From Trebonia sp963774945 (GTDB taxonomy: Bacteria; Actinomycetota; Actinomycetes; Streptosporangiales; Streptosporangiaceae), in NCBI GenBank assembly GCA_963774945.1, contig CAVZHA010000015.1:1426001-1490000 (forward strand): a stretch of 64,000 nt of DNA, in the 5' to 3' direction. Positions within the stretch are counted from its first letter, which is position 1. The number at the start of each line of letters is the position of its first letter. Below, in pieces: positions 20,782-30,875 of this stretch. Under the pieces are notes generated by a model that saw only the letters and a program-made list of their open reading frames with translations, was not told where the DNA came from and did no database searches. Both the position numbers and the translations under genes were made by a program.

Positions 20782-21240
20782 ATGGAAATCGATTGGCCGG
20801 AGCTTCGGGCCGCCGCCGCTGGACGTGGCCGGGCGCGCGTACGCGCCGTACTCGCGACTGCGCGTCGGCGCGGCCGGGCTGACCGCCGACGGGCTCGTCG
20901 TGACGGGCTGCAACGTGGAGAACGCGTCGTTCGGCCTCACCCTGTGCGCCGAATGCGGGCTGGTGTCCGCCTTGCACGCGACGCCGCCGCGACGTATCGC
21001 GGCCCGGCGACCGGCGCTCCGCTCCGCGCCGCGCTGGTCGCGGTCGCGGTCGTCGCCGGGGACGGCGACCCGCTGCTGCCGTGCGGCCGCTGCCGCCAGC
21101 TGCTGCTCGAGGCGGGCGGCCCGACGCTGCTGGTCGACACCGCCGACGGGCCGGTTCCCCTCGCCGAGCTGCTGCCCGCCGCGTTCGGCGGCGCGGACCT
21201 GTCCGCCCGGCGGTCGGCCGACGAGACGCCGGCCTCGTAG
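20782..21240 (+). CDS. cdd: Cytidine deaminase, two frameshifts
   Basis: Starts MEIDWPELRAAAAG. An indel near 20815 shifts to the frame reading VAGRAYAPYSRLRVGAAG, then GCNVENASFGLTLCAECG (catalytic Glu, first Zn cysteine). Another near 20985 shifts back to LLPCGRCRQLLLEAGG (remaining Zn cysteines). Apart from the breaks all catalytic residues are present and the total of about 152 aa is normal. Deaminates cytidine/deoxycytidine to uridine/deoxyuridine. Heads the cdd-deoA-add salvage operon. Confidence 0.9.
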   Translation: MEIDWPELRAAAAGRGRARVRAVLATARRRGRADRRRARRDGLQRGERVVRPHPVRRMRAGVRLARDAAATYRGPATGAPLRAALVAVAVVAGDGDPLLPCGRCRQLLLEAGGPTLLVDTADGPVPLAELLPAAFGGADLSARRSADETPAS

Positions 21241-21360
21241 CCGCCGAGACCTGGCCGTCGCGGCCAGCCGAGAGCTCAGGCGTCGTAGCCTGCGGGACCC
21301 GCGTGCGTCGTAGCCTGCCGGGTAGCGCCGTTGCGGACCCGCCGAGACCTGGGGAGCGCC

Positions 21361-22653
<1,293 letters not shown>

Positions 22654-22657
<4 letters not shown>

Positions 22658-23765
22658 GCCAGGTGAGCCCGACCCTTGAGCAGATCCGCGCCGTGCCGAA
22701 GGTGCTGCTGCACGATCACCTGGACGGCGGCCTGCGCCCCGCGACCGTCATCGAGCTGGCCGAGGAGACCGGCTACCCCGATCTGCCCACCGCACGACCC
22801 GGACGAGCTGACCAAGATCCTCACCGCGGGCGCCCACCGGGGTCACCTCAACCTGTACCTGGACGCCTTCCGGCACACCGTCGGCGTCATGCAGACGGCC
22901 GACGCGCTGCGCCGGGTCGCGCGGGAGTGCGCCGAGGACCTGGCCGCCGACGGGATCGTCTACGCCGAGGTCCGGTTCGCCCCCGAGCTGCACACCGAGC
23001 GCGGCCTCACCCTCGACGAGGTGGTGCGAGGCCGTCCTGGCCGGCTTCGCCGAGGGCAGCGCGAACCGCCCGATCAGGGTGTACGCGCTGCTCACGGCCA
23101 TGCGCACGGCCGCCCGGTCGCTCGAGATCGCGGAGCTGGCGGTCCGGCACCGCGACAACGGCGTGGTCGGCTTCGACATCGCCGGGGCCGAGGCGGGCTG
23201 GCCGCCGAGCCGCCACCTGGACGCCTTCCAGTACATCCACCGGGAGAACTTCCACATCACCATCCACGCGGGCGAGGGGTTCGGGCTGCCGTCGATCTGG
23301 GAGGCGGTGCAGTACTGCGGCACCGAGCGGCTCGGCCACGGCGTGCGGATCGTCGAGGACATCGAGATCTCCCCCGACGGCGACGTGCCGCTCGGCCGCC
23401 TGGCCGGCTACATCCGCGACCGGCGCATCCCGCTGGAGATGTGCCCGTCGTCCAACGTGCAGACCGGCGCGGCCCCGTCGATCGAGCGGCACCCGCTGCG
23501 GCTGCTGCGGCAGCTGCAGTTCCGGGTGACGGTCAACACCGACAACCGGCTGATGAGCCAGGTGACGCTCAGCTCGGAGTTCGAGCTCGGCGTGCGGGAG
23601 TTCGGCTACGGCTGGTCGGACATCGAGTGGCTGACGCTCAACGCGATGAAGAGCGCGTTCGCCCCCTTCGACGAGCGCCTGCAGCTGATCAACACGGTCA
23701 TCAAGCCCGGCTTCGCCACCGCCCGCGCCACCAGCAGCTTCCAGGTACCGCCGGACCTGCGTTAG
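22654..23765 (+). CDS. add: Adenosine deaminase, two frameshifts
   Basis: GTG 22654 overlaps the deoA stop. N-terminal Zn motif is VLLHDHLDGGLRP. After an indel near 22790 come HLNLYLDAFRHTVGVMQT and IVYAEVRFAPELHTERGLT. After another near 23030 come FDIAGAEAG, the ITIHAGEGFGLPSIWEAV Zn/catalytic block, RLGHGVRIVED, LEMCPSSNVQTGA and RVTVNTDNRLMSQVTLSSEF. All catalytic residues are retained. About 370 aa. Converts adenosine/deoxyadenosine to inosine/deoxyinosine. Last gene of the salvage operon fed by the divergent importer. Confidence 0.92.
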
Positions 23766-24011
23766 CGCGGCTCGGCGGAGGCGGCCGAAGACCAGCATCG
23801 CCACGCTGAAACCGACCAGGACGGCGCCGACTCCAGGCCGCTGCAGCTTCGACGGGTCGTGGCCAGCCATCACCGGCACGTACGTGGCCGTGGCGACCCC
23901 GGCGGGAATGCCCGCGGCGAGGCTTACGGTCAAGACCACCAAGGGGAAGCCGGGGGGTACGGGCCATCCGCCGCATCGCCCGGGATCGGGATGTCCGGTG
24001 CGGCGCCTCAT
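23763..24011 (-). CDS. Possible small two-helix membrane protein, 3' end uncertain
   Basis: From ATG 24009-24011 the minus strand encodes two hydrophobic segments (FPLVVLTVSLAAGIPAGVATATYV and VGAVLVGFSVAMLVFGRLRR) separated by a short loop, resembling small hypothetical membrane proteins. The same frame has no stop until deep inside add, so an indel near 23770 probably hides the real stop. Function unknown. Confidence 0.4.
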
Positions 24012-24066
24012 GCATAACCCGAGCATCCCAGATTTCCACGGGTCGCTTGCGAGCCACCGGACAGGG

Positions 24067-25139
24067 GCTAGATCGTTGATCGGTATTTGGTGGCTGGCGG
24101 GAGGGTCCGGCGGCGACACGGTGCAGGGGTGCGTGACCTGTAAGCGAAGAGTGTCCAGAATCGGCGTTCTCACACACGTCCGGACCCTGGAGCCCGTCAT
24201 GATCGCCGACCTGGACACCCTCCTGACCGCACTCTACGTGGAACTGACCGACCGGATCATCCCGTTGCGCGGGCTCGGCCGCCGCGGGCCGGGACGGCCG
24301 CCGGAAGTCACCGACGCCGAGCTGGCCTGCCTGGCCGTGGCGCAGGTCCTGCTGCGCCACGACGATGAGCGGCGCTGGCTGCGCGCCGCGCCAGGGCTCA
24401 TCGGGCACCTGTTCCCCCGGCTGCTGGCCCAGAGCGAGTACAACGCGAGGCTCCGGCATCTGGCGCCGCTGATGGAGGCCGCCCTGCGCTGGCTCGCGGA
24501 CGCCACGCCCGCCACCGCGGAGCCGCTGCGGCTGATGGACGCCACCCCGGTCCCGTGCGGGCAGTCCGCTGTCACCGCCAGGCGCTCCGACCTGTTCGGA
24601 TACGCCGGATACGGGTACTGCGCGAGTCATTCCCGCTGGTACTGGGGGTGCAAGCTCCTGCTGCCCTGCACCTGCGACGGCACCGTGACCGGGTTCAGCC
24701 TCGCGAACCCGAAGCTGCACGGCGAGCGGGACCAGGCCCGCCAGACGCTGGAACGCCAGCCGGCGAACAGGCCCGCGCCCGGCACCGCCGTCATCACGGA
24801 CAAGGGCCTGTCCGGGCGGGAAACCGAGGAGTTCTTCGCAGGCCGCGACCTGGGCCTGACCCTGATCCGCCCCGCCCGCAAGGACGAGAGGCAGCCGCGG
24901 CCGTTCCCGAACTGGCTCCGCCAGCGGGTCGAGGCCGTCATCTGGACGCTGAAGAGCCAGCTCGGCCTGGAACGCCACGGCGGCCGCCTGCCCGGCGGCC
25001 TGTGGGCCAGGATCATCCAGCGGCTCCTCGCCCTGAACGCAGTCATCTGGCACAACTGGCTCATCGGCGCACCCGTCAAGCGTTCCCTGATCGCCTACGA
25101 CCACGTATGACCAGCCCGCATTATCCGATCAACGATCTA
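24067..25139 (+). mobile_element. IS982-family insertion sequence
   Basis: Bounded by a 17-bp inverted repeat: GCTAGATCGTTGATCGG at 24067-24083, with its complement from 25125 onward. The right repeat is interrupted at its TA by the IS630 element, so the last base pairs (GC) now lie beyond 26366. No clear target duplication is visible. Confidence 0.85.
24199..25110 (+). CDS. IS982-family transposase
   Basis: A 303-aa DDE transposase. Blocks: LMDATPVPCGQS (first Asp), TAVITDKGLSGRETEEFF (second Asp), RQRVEAVIWTLKSQLGLERHGGR (Glu), and an N-terminal DAELACLAVAQVLL helix region, all typical of IS982. Complete and without frameshifts, unlike the neighbouring chromosomal genes. ATG 24199 is 115 bp inside the left inverted repeat. 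Confidence 0.93.
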   Translation: MIADLDTLLTALYVELTDRIIPLRGLGRRGPGRPPEVTDAELACLAVAQVLLRHDDERRWLRAAPGLIGHLFPRLLAQSEYNARLRHLAPLMEAALRWLADATPATAEPLRLMDATPVPCGQSAVTARRSDLFGYAGYGYCASHSRWYWGCKLLLPCTCDGTVTGFSLANPKLHGERDQARQTLERQPANRPAPGTAVITDKGLSGRETEEFFAGRDLGLTLIRPARKDERQPRPFPNWLRQRVEAVIWTLKSQLGLERHGGRLPGGLWARIIQRLLALNAVIWHNWLIGAPVKRSLIAYDHV

Positions 25140-26264
25140 GTGCCCTGAGTCTTTAATCCGCCGGAGAAGTCGCCCGATCGATTCGAGTATCTCTTCGGCG
25201 GATTTCGTCCAGATGAATGGCTTAGGGTCCTTGTTCCATATGTCCGCCCAGGCGAGGATATCCTTCTCCAGTGCTTTGACCGACTTATGCACGCCGCGCC
25301 GCAGGAGCTTCTCGGTCAACAGCCCGAACCAGCGCTCTACCTGGTTCAGCCATGACGAACTGGTCGGCGTGAAATGAACATGGAATCTTGGGTGCCTTGC
25401 CAGCCATTGCTGGACGGCCGGGGTCTTATGGGTCGCGTAATTGTCCGCAACGATGTGGATCTGCAGCGCATGCGGCCCGCCGCCCAGTTCGCCTGATTCC
25501 GCTATCAGGGGGACCTGCTTGTCGATTTCCTCCAGGAACTTAATCCATTCCTGCGCCCGGTGGCATTTATAAGTCTTCGCGATCACCAGGCCCGTGGCGA
25601 TGTCGAACGCCGCGAACAGGTCGACGGTGCCGTGCCGGACGTAATCATGCGTCCGCTTCTCGGGCATGCCGGGCATCATAGGCAGCACCGGCTGCGACCG
25701 GTCAAGCGCCTGCACCTGGGACTTCTCGTCCACGCACAGCACAACCGCGTGCTCGGGCGGATTCAGGTACAGCCCCACCACGTCGTAGACCTTCTCGACA
25801 AAGAAAGGATCGGAGGACAGCTTGAACGTATCGGCCACGTGCGGCTTAAGGTGGAAAGCCTTCCAGATCCGGCCGACGGTGGACTTGGACAAGCCGGAGC
25901 GTTTCGCCATGGATGCCCGTGACCAGTGAGTCGCGTCATCCGGAGTCTCCTCCAATGTATCGACCACGACTTTTTCCACCTGCTCGTCAGAAATCGTCGG
26001 CGCACGCCCGGGACGCGGCTCATCAGACAGCCCGTCCACGCGCTTCTCAATAAAGCGCCTGCGCCACTTTCCGACGGTGTCCTCATGGCACCGGAGCAAT
26101 TCTGCGGTTTCCTTATTGTCGCGGCCTTCCGCGCAGGTGAGGACTATTCTTGCCCGCAGTGCCAAGATCTGTGATGATTTCGACCGACGCGCCCATCTTT
26201 CTAGCGTGGCACGCTCACCATCTGAAAGCGTCAATTCGGCCTTAGGCCGCCCCGTCCTAGCCAT
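25137..26264 (-). CDS. IS630-family transposase
   Basis: A 375-aa transposase from MARTGRPKAELTLSDGER. Two N-terminal HTH domains (LRCHEDTVGKWRRRF, SGLSKSTVGRIWKAF) precede the DDE core: VVLCVDEKSQVQALDRSQP, IHIVADNYATHKTP, FHVHFTPTSSSWLNQVERWFG. The stop codon is TAG, formed by the target-site TA plus the preceding base, so termination depends on the insertion site. Intact. An upstream in-frame ATG would add 29 residues but is less likely. Confidence 0.93.
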   Translation of the reverse strand: MARTGRPKAELTLSDGERATLERWARRSKSSQILALRARIVLTCAEGRDNKETAELLRCHEDTVGKWRRRFIEKRVDGLSDEPRPGRAPTISDEQVEKVVVDTLEETPDDATHWSRASMAKRSGLSKSTVGRIWKAFHLKPHVADTFKLSSDPFFVEKVYDVVGLYLNPPEHAVVLCVDEKSQVQALDRSQPVLPMMPGMPEKRTHDYVRHGTVDLFAAFDIATGLVIAKTYKCHRAQEWIKFLEEIDKQVPLIAESGELGGGPHALQIHIVADNYATHKTPAVQQWLARHPRFHVHFTPTSSSWLNQVERWFGLLTEKLLRRGVHKSVKALEKDILAWADIWNKDPKPFIWTKSAEEILESIGRLLRRIKDSGH

Positions 26265-26364
26265 ACCAGTAACTCTATAAACATTCCAAGATACTGTCAG
26301 TGATGACACGCCGAAGGATGCCTTGCCAGGTTCATTTATCCGACAGATCAAAGGCGCAGGGCAC
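25140..26364 (-). mobile_element. IS630-family insertion sequence, inserted in the IS982 end
   Basis: Ends GTGCCCTG... and ...CAGGGCAC form an imperfect inverted repeat of about 30 bp. The element is flanked by TA on both sides (25138-25139 and 26365-26366), the target duplication expected for IS630/Tc1-mariner. Removing it restores the right terminal repeat of the IS982 element. Confidence 0.92.
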
Positions 26365-26373
26365 TAGCTTCGC

Positions 26374-26491
26374 ATTAGTTCTGACCACTCGGCTCATCTT
26401 GTTATCAGTTCTGACTATATAATTCCGACAAATCGGGCTGAAAGGTGGTCAGAATCGATAGGAAGATGCATCGAGTGGTTAGAACCGATAG
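26374..26491. repeat. Four-repeat cassette, locus 1
   Basis: Units at 26374-26388 and 26403-26417 (reverse) and at 26445-26461 and 26475-26491 (forward) match GTGGTCAGAACYGATAG. Distances between unit starts are 29, 42 and 30 bp. An identically spaced cassette lies at 56974-57091. It sits immediately beyond the IS630/IS982 end in AT-richer DNA. Confidence 0.9.
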
Positions 26492-26628
26492 GAAGACGGG
26501 CTGGTGAGGAGAAGCTGGTGGCGGGTGGGGTGAGAGTGAGAGGTGAGGACGGGGACGACGAGCCGAGGAAGACGCGACGGGAGCGTGCGTGCTGAGCCAG
26601 GCTCATGGTCCAGGTCAGAGGTGCGTCC

Positions 26629-26677
26629 AGCGCGGAACAGAGGGACAGCGGGAGGGGCCGCCCCGCTGTTCCGCGCT
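26629..26677 (-). terminator. Hairpin downstream of the propeller gene
   Basis: AGCGCGGAACAG (26629-26640) pairs with CTGTTCCGCGCT (26666-26677), just after the minus-strand stop at 26680. Nothing else is supported in 26492-26679. Confidence 0.6.
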
Positions 26678-26679
26678 CG

Positions 26680-28003
26680 CTAGAAAGCGACGGTCAGGAA
26701 GTTCGCCTGGCGCACGCCGGCGGGCAGCTTGAGGAGACGGATGTGCCCGTCGCTGATGACCCCGAGCTGGCGGCCCGGCCCTCCGTCTTGGCTGCCGAGG
26801 TTGGTTTCCGTAACGCCGATGACGTACCTGGCTGAGGAGTCCGTCCACAGCACGGCGGTCTCGCCGTTGCTGCAGGGACCCTGGTACTTGTACAGGACCC
26901 GGACGGGTTTGCCGGTGCGGGCGGAGTACGCAGTGAACTCCAGTCCGCCGCTGGCGCAGCCCGCGTCGGTGCCTCGCTCGTCGGTCGACTCGTTGTACTG
27001 AGTGCCGCAGATGACGGTCCCGCCGTCCGGTGTGAGGGTCAACGTCCAGCAGGTGGACGGGCTCGAGGGCGGGTCCGTCACCGTGAGCACCACGTGGCTG
27101 GCGGCCAGCAGGTCCGTGCCGGCGCCGGTCACGTCGATCGTGCGCACCTGATCCTGGTCGGCATCGTGGCGGCCGGGCGGGATATGGCTGAACGACAGCT
27201 GCCGACCGCCGGCAAGCCAGGACAGGGTGTCCGGGTACCCGAGCTCTTGCGAGTAGCCGCCCGTCGTCCAGGCGCGCAGTTCCGCCCCCGACGACACCGA
27301 GTAGATCGCCAGCGTGGTGGTTGTCGCGCCGCTGTCGTGAGACGCCGTGCTGCGACTCGACCGCCAGTTCCCTGTCGTCGGGCGAGAGCGCGTAGGCGAG
27401 GATATAGGCGTTGCTGCCGCCCGCTAGCTTGATCGGCACCTTGGCCAGCTGATAAGGGCGAGCGGCGCCCGGGGCGATGCGGAGCAGGTACCACGCGTCG
27501 GGCACCAGTGTCCGGGTTGCTTGCGCGCTATGACCACGAACGTCCGGTCGTCGGATGCGCCCTGCGACGCTGAGGAACTGCAGGCCGCTCGGCGGGTTGA
27601 CGGTGGCGATCGCCGTGCCGGTCAGCGTCGTCGCCCACGATCAGCGAGGTCTGGAGTGGCCCGCCGCTGCCGGAGGAGGTCTCCCTCGGGTCGAGCGCCG
27701 CGAAGTAGCGGGGCACCGGGGACGGCGACGGTCCCCCCGGCCGCGGCGACGCCGTCGGGGCGACCGAGCGACCGATCGCGGGGGCACCGAAATGAGGCGC
27801 GGACGGCGACCAGGCTCAGCGCGACCAGCACGACGGCGGCCGCGGCGGCGAGCGGGATCCCCCAGGACAGCCAGGCGGCGCGCGGTCGGCGCCGGGCGGC
27901 GGCGGAAGCGAACCTTCTCGGGTTCCGCGACCATCGGGCCGATGTCGCGGACCAGGGTGGCGCCCGCCCGGGTGGCGGTGCGGACGCGGTCTTCGATGCT
28001 CAT
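26680..28003 (-). CDS. Membrane-anchored beta-propeller-like protein next to a sigma factor, several frameshifts
   Basis: Starts MSIEDRVRTATRAGATLVRDIGP, with a cytoplasmic head. A membrane helix (WGIPLAAAAAVVLVALSLVAV) reads in the next frame. An extracytoplasmic region follows with propeller-like blocks: FAALDPRETSSG, ILAYALSPDDRELAV, WTTGGYSQELGYPDTLSWLAGGRQLSF, TLTLTPDGGTVICG and TAVLWTDSSARYVIGV. At least three frame changes occur. It starts 15 bp after the sigma factor stop, in the usual place of a sigma regulator or sensor, so it may modulate that sigma (inference). Confidence 0.7.
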
Positions 28004-28018
28004 GCGGCTCTTCGGTGC

Positions 28019-28544
28019 TCACTGGGTCTCCTCGAGCATGCGAGCGAGGGCGGCGATGCCCCGGGAGGTGGCTGACTTCACGGTGCCCCGGCTGACGCCC
28101 ATCGCCTGGGCGGCCTGGTCTTCGGTCATGTCCAGGTAGTAGCGGAGGACGACGGCCTCGCGCTGTCTGGCCGGCAGCCGCCGGATCGCGGCCAGGACCT
28201 CGCGGTTGGCCTCGCCCAGCGATGGCGAGGTCCTCGGCCGACACGCTGTCCGCGGGCGCGTCGAGGGTGATGCCCTGGCGGCGGAACCGGACGCGGTGCA
28301 CCGACCGGCAGCCGTTGAGGACGCTGGTGCGGAGGTAGCCGAGGGCGTTGTCCGTCTCGTGCAGGGACGGCCAGCGACGGCAGAGGCCGAGGAAGGCGTC
28401 TTGGACGATGTCCTCGGCGGTCGGCTGGTCTCCGGTCATCAGGAAGGCGAGCTTCTTCAGGGCCAGGGCGTGGGTCTGGTAGAGCGCCGAGACGCGCTGC
28501 CTGGCCTCCAGGCCGGTCGGAAGCGTTTCCGTGGGTTGCTGCAC
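28019..28544 (-). CDS. SigE-family ECF RNA polymerase sigma factor, one frameshift
   Basis: GTG 28542-28544 with AAGGG upstream. Region 2: LYQTHALALKKLAFLMTGDQPTAEDIVQDAFLGLCRRW. Linker: ALGYLRTSVLNGCRSVHRVRFRR. After an extra base near 28223, region 4 reads LPARQREAVVLRYYLDMTEDQAAQAMGVSRGTVKSATSRG. About 175 aa, as usual for actinomycete SigE-like proteins. It precedes the membrane propeller protein by 15 bp on the same strand. Confidence 0.88.
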
Positions 28545-28682
28545 GCCCTTAAAGATGCTGAGGGCGCTGGAAGGTTGCCCCGGTTGGCGGCCATGATTGC
28601 AGCGCGCCGGCCGCGTGACGGCGCGCGTCCGGGCCTGCCCCGGAGTGCCGGGTGGGCGGACGGAGCTGGGCGGAGGGAGCAC

Positions 28683-28711
28683 GGACCGTTCGAGATGACG
28701 GGTCTGAATTT
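28683..28711 (-). repeat. Dispersed bipartite motif, copy c
   Basis: Minus strand: AAATTCA, 11 nt, TCGAACGGTCC. It directly follows the FMN reductase stop codon; the gene's last codons (AAA ACC TCA GTC CAA AAA TAA) are AT-rich. A GCGGAG box is on the plus-strand side. Confidence 0.85.
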
Positions 28712-29219
28712 ATTTTTGGACTGAGGTTTTGATCAGCGGGGCGGCGGTGGCGGACCACTTCGCGACGGCGGCGTCGAGGTCGGCCAGCTCGGGCTCGGTC
28801 ACGTAGAGGCCGCGGGCGGGGACGGTGGCGCCCAGCTCGACCAGGACCGGGCGCAGGTGGACCTCGACCGCGAGCAGGTGGCCGGGCCAGCCGCCGGTCA
28901 TGACCGGGACGGCGGTGACGCCGGCCAGGCCGTTGCTGCCGTAGCGGTCCAGGAACGCCTTGAGCAGGCCGGTGTAGGCGGCCTTGTAGGTGGGCGAGGC
29001 GAAGATCGCGATGTCGGCCGCGGCGACCTCGGCGGTCAGCCGGGTCAGCTCGGGATCGGTCCAGTCGAACAGCCGCGGCGCGTGCTCGGCCAGGTCGATG
29101 ACCAGGCGGTCGGTGCTCTCGCCGAGTTCCTTGGCGAGCGCGTCGGCGACGGCCAGGGCGACGCCGTGGGTGCGCGAGTTCGGCTTGGGGTTACCGGTGA
29201 CGACGGCGATGGTGGTCAT
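28710..29219 (-). CDS. NADPH-dependent FMN reductase
   Basis: A 169-aa flavodoxin-like protein. Phosphate loop: VVTGNPKPNSRTHGVALAVADAL. Flavin-contact blocks: IFASPTYKAAYTGLLKAFLDRYG and VMTGGWPGHLLAVEVHLRPVLVELGA. It matches SsuE/MsuE-type reductases that supply reduced flavin to monooxygenases. Intact, although it lies between frameshifted genes. Divergent from the alpha-hydroxy-acid oxidase gene. Confidence 0.9.
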   Translation of the reverse strand: MTTIAVVTGNPKPNSRTHGVALAVADALAKELGESTDRLVIDLAEHAPRLFDWTDPELTRLTAEVAAADIAIFASPTYKAAYTGLLKAFLDRYGSNGLAGVTAVPVMTGGWPGHLLAVEVHLRPVLVELGATVPARGLYVTEPELADLDAAVAKWSATAAPLIKTSVQK

Positions 29220-29384
29220 GATGCAGTATGCCTCCTCGGACCGCGTTGACTTAATACCTACTTTTTAGATGGATTTAGTGTACATGAATCCGGGCTGGCT
29301 GGGCGGCTCGCACAGTTCGGGCGGCGGATTGGTTGGGGTCCGGCGATCTTCGCAAACCGGGGGGCGCGGCGTATCGTCGCGATC
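29220..29384. promoter_or_regulatory. Divergent promoter region
   Basis: A 165-bp gap between divergent genes. An AT-rich patch at 29248-29288 (TTGACT at 29248, then TACTTTTTAGATGG) suggests promoter elements. Confidence 0.45.
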
Positions 29385-30607
29385 ATGAGGGTGCGGGAGA
29401 TGCGGAAGCTCGTCCGGCTGCGGACGGTCCCGCTGGACGCTCAGGCGCGCCGGCTCGGGTCCTGCTACGACATCGGCGACCTGCGGCGGGTGGCCAAGCG
29501 GCGGATCCCGCGGCCGGTGTTCGACTACGTGGACGGGGCGGCCGACGAGGAGATCGCGGTCGCGGCGAACGTGGCCGCGTTCCGCTCCTGGCGGTTCCTG
29601 CCCCGGGTGCTGGCGGGGGTGGCTTCGGCGGACACGTCGGCCCCGGTTTTCTGCTCGACGCTGCCGGTGCCGATCGTGCTCGGGCCGACCGGGTACACCC
29701 GGATGCTGCACCCGGACGGGGAGATCGGCGGGGCGCGGTCGGCCGCGCGGCACGGGCTGCCGTACACGCTGTCGACGATGGCGACGACCGGGGTCGAGCG
29801 AGCTGCGCGGCAGCGTCGGGCCGACGGCCGAGCTGTGGTTTCAGCTGTACCTGACCAGGGACCGGGGGCAGTCGTACGACCTGGTGGACCGGGCCGCCGC
29901 CCTCGGGTACACGGCGCTGGTGGTCACGGTGGACACGGTCGTGGCGGGCAATCGGGTGCGGGACTTGCGCAACGGGCTTTCCATCCCGCCCGAGCTGACG
30001 CTGGCGACGATCGCCTCGGTGGCGGCCAAGCCGTCGTACTGGTACCGGCTGCTGTCCGGGCCGCCACTCGACTACGCCAACTTCACCGGGCGGCCCGCGA
30101 CGACGATATCGGAAGACGGCCGAGTTCTTCGATGCCGACCTGAACTGGTCCGACATCGAGTCGCTGCGCGCCCGCTGGCCGGGGAAGCTGCTGCTCAAGG
30201 GGCCGGTGGGGCCGGCCGATGCGCGGCGGGCGATGGAGCTCGGGCTGGACGGGGTGCAGCTGTCCAACCACGGCGGGCGGCAGCTCGACCGGACCGTCGC
30301 CCCGGCCGACCTGATCGCGCCGGTCCGCTCGGCCGTCGGGTCTTCGTTTACCGTGCTGGTCGACTCGGGCGTGCGGCACGGCGCCGACGTGGCGGTCGCG
30401 CTCGCGCTCGGGGCCGACGCGGCCGTGCTCGGGCGCGCCTACCTGTACGGGCTGATGGCCGGGGGCTCGGCCGGGGTGGACCGGGCTCTTGAGCTGATTT
30501 CCGCGCAGTTCCTGTCCACGATGCAGTTCCTCGGGATGACGTCGGTCGCGGAGCTGCGGAAGCACGGCGCCGATCTGCTGACGCGCGGCGGCGGTGTTGT
30601 GTTATGA
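29385..30607 (+). CDS. FMN-dependent alpha-hydroxy-acid dehydrogenase/oxidase (LldD-like), two frameshifts
   Basis: N-terminal YDIGDLRRVAKRRIPRPVFDYVDGAADEE and PIVLGPTGYTRMLHPDGE. After an extra C near 29800 the frame reads ELRGSVGPTAELWFQLYLTRD and ALGYTALVVTVDT. After another near 30118 it reads LLLKGPVGPADA, GVQLSNHGGRQLDRTVAP (catalytic His) and VLVDSGVRHGADVAVALALGADAAVLGR. This is the full FMN_dh TIM barrel of about 405 aa. Likely oxidises L-lactate or a related 2-hydroxy acid. Confidence 0.88.
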
Positions 30608-30672
30608 GCGGGGCGCTAGGGGCGCGCGTGGCGTTTGGGGCGTGAGTGGTGTTTGAGGTGTGAGTGGTGTTT

Positions 30673-30792
30673 GGGGATTCCGCGGCACGCGGGGCGGGGT
30701 TTGATGATTCCGGGCACGCGGGGTCGGGGTTTGATGATTCCGGGCTCGCGGGGTCGGGGCTTGGAGATTCCGGGGCGCGCGGGGCGGGGCTT
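30673..30792. repeat. 30-bp tandem repeat, four copies
   Basis: Four diverged 30-bp units sharing GATTCCGGGCTCGCGGGG. They lie between the oxidase stop and the next IS. No gene is supported in 30608-30875. Confidence 0.85.
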
Positions 30793-30875
30793 GGCGCGAC
30801 GGGTGAGGGGGCGCGCTGTTACGGCCGAGGCGGGATGGGCTCTTGGGGCGTCGCCTGCGGGGCCCGGACGTTATC

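Noticed and set aside
26374..26491. Four-repeat cassette as a CRISPR array
   Set aside because: Repeats are 16-17 nt, occur in both orientations and have 12-27-nt gaps; there are no cas genes in the window.
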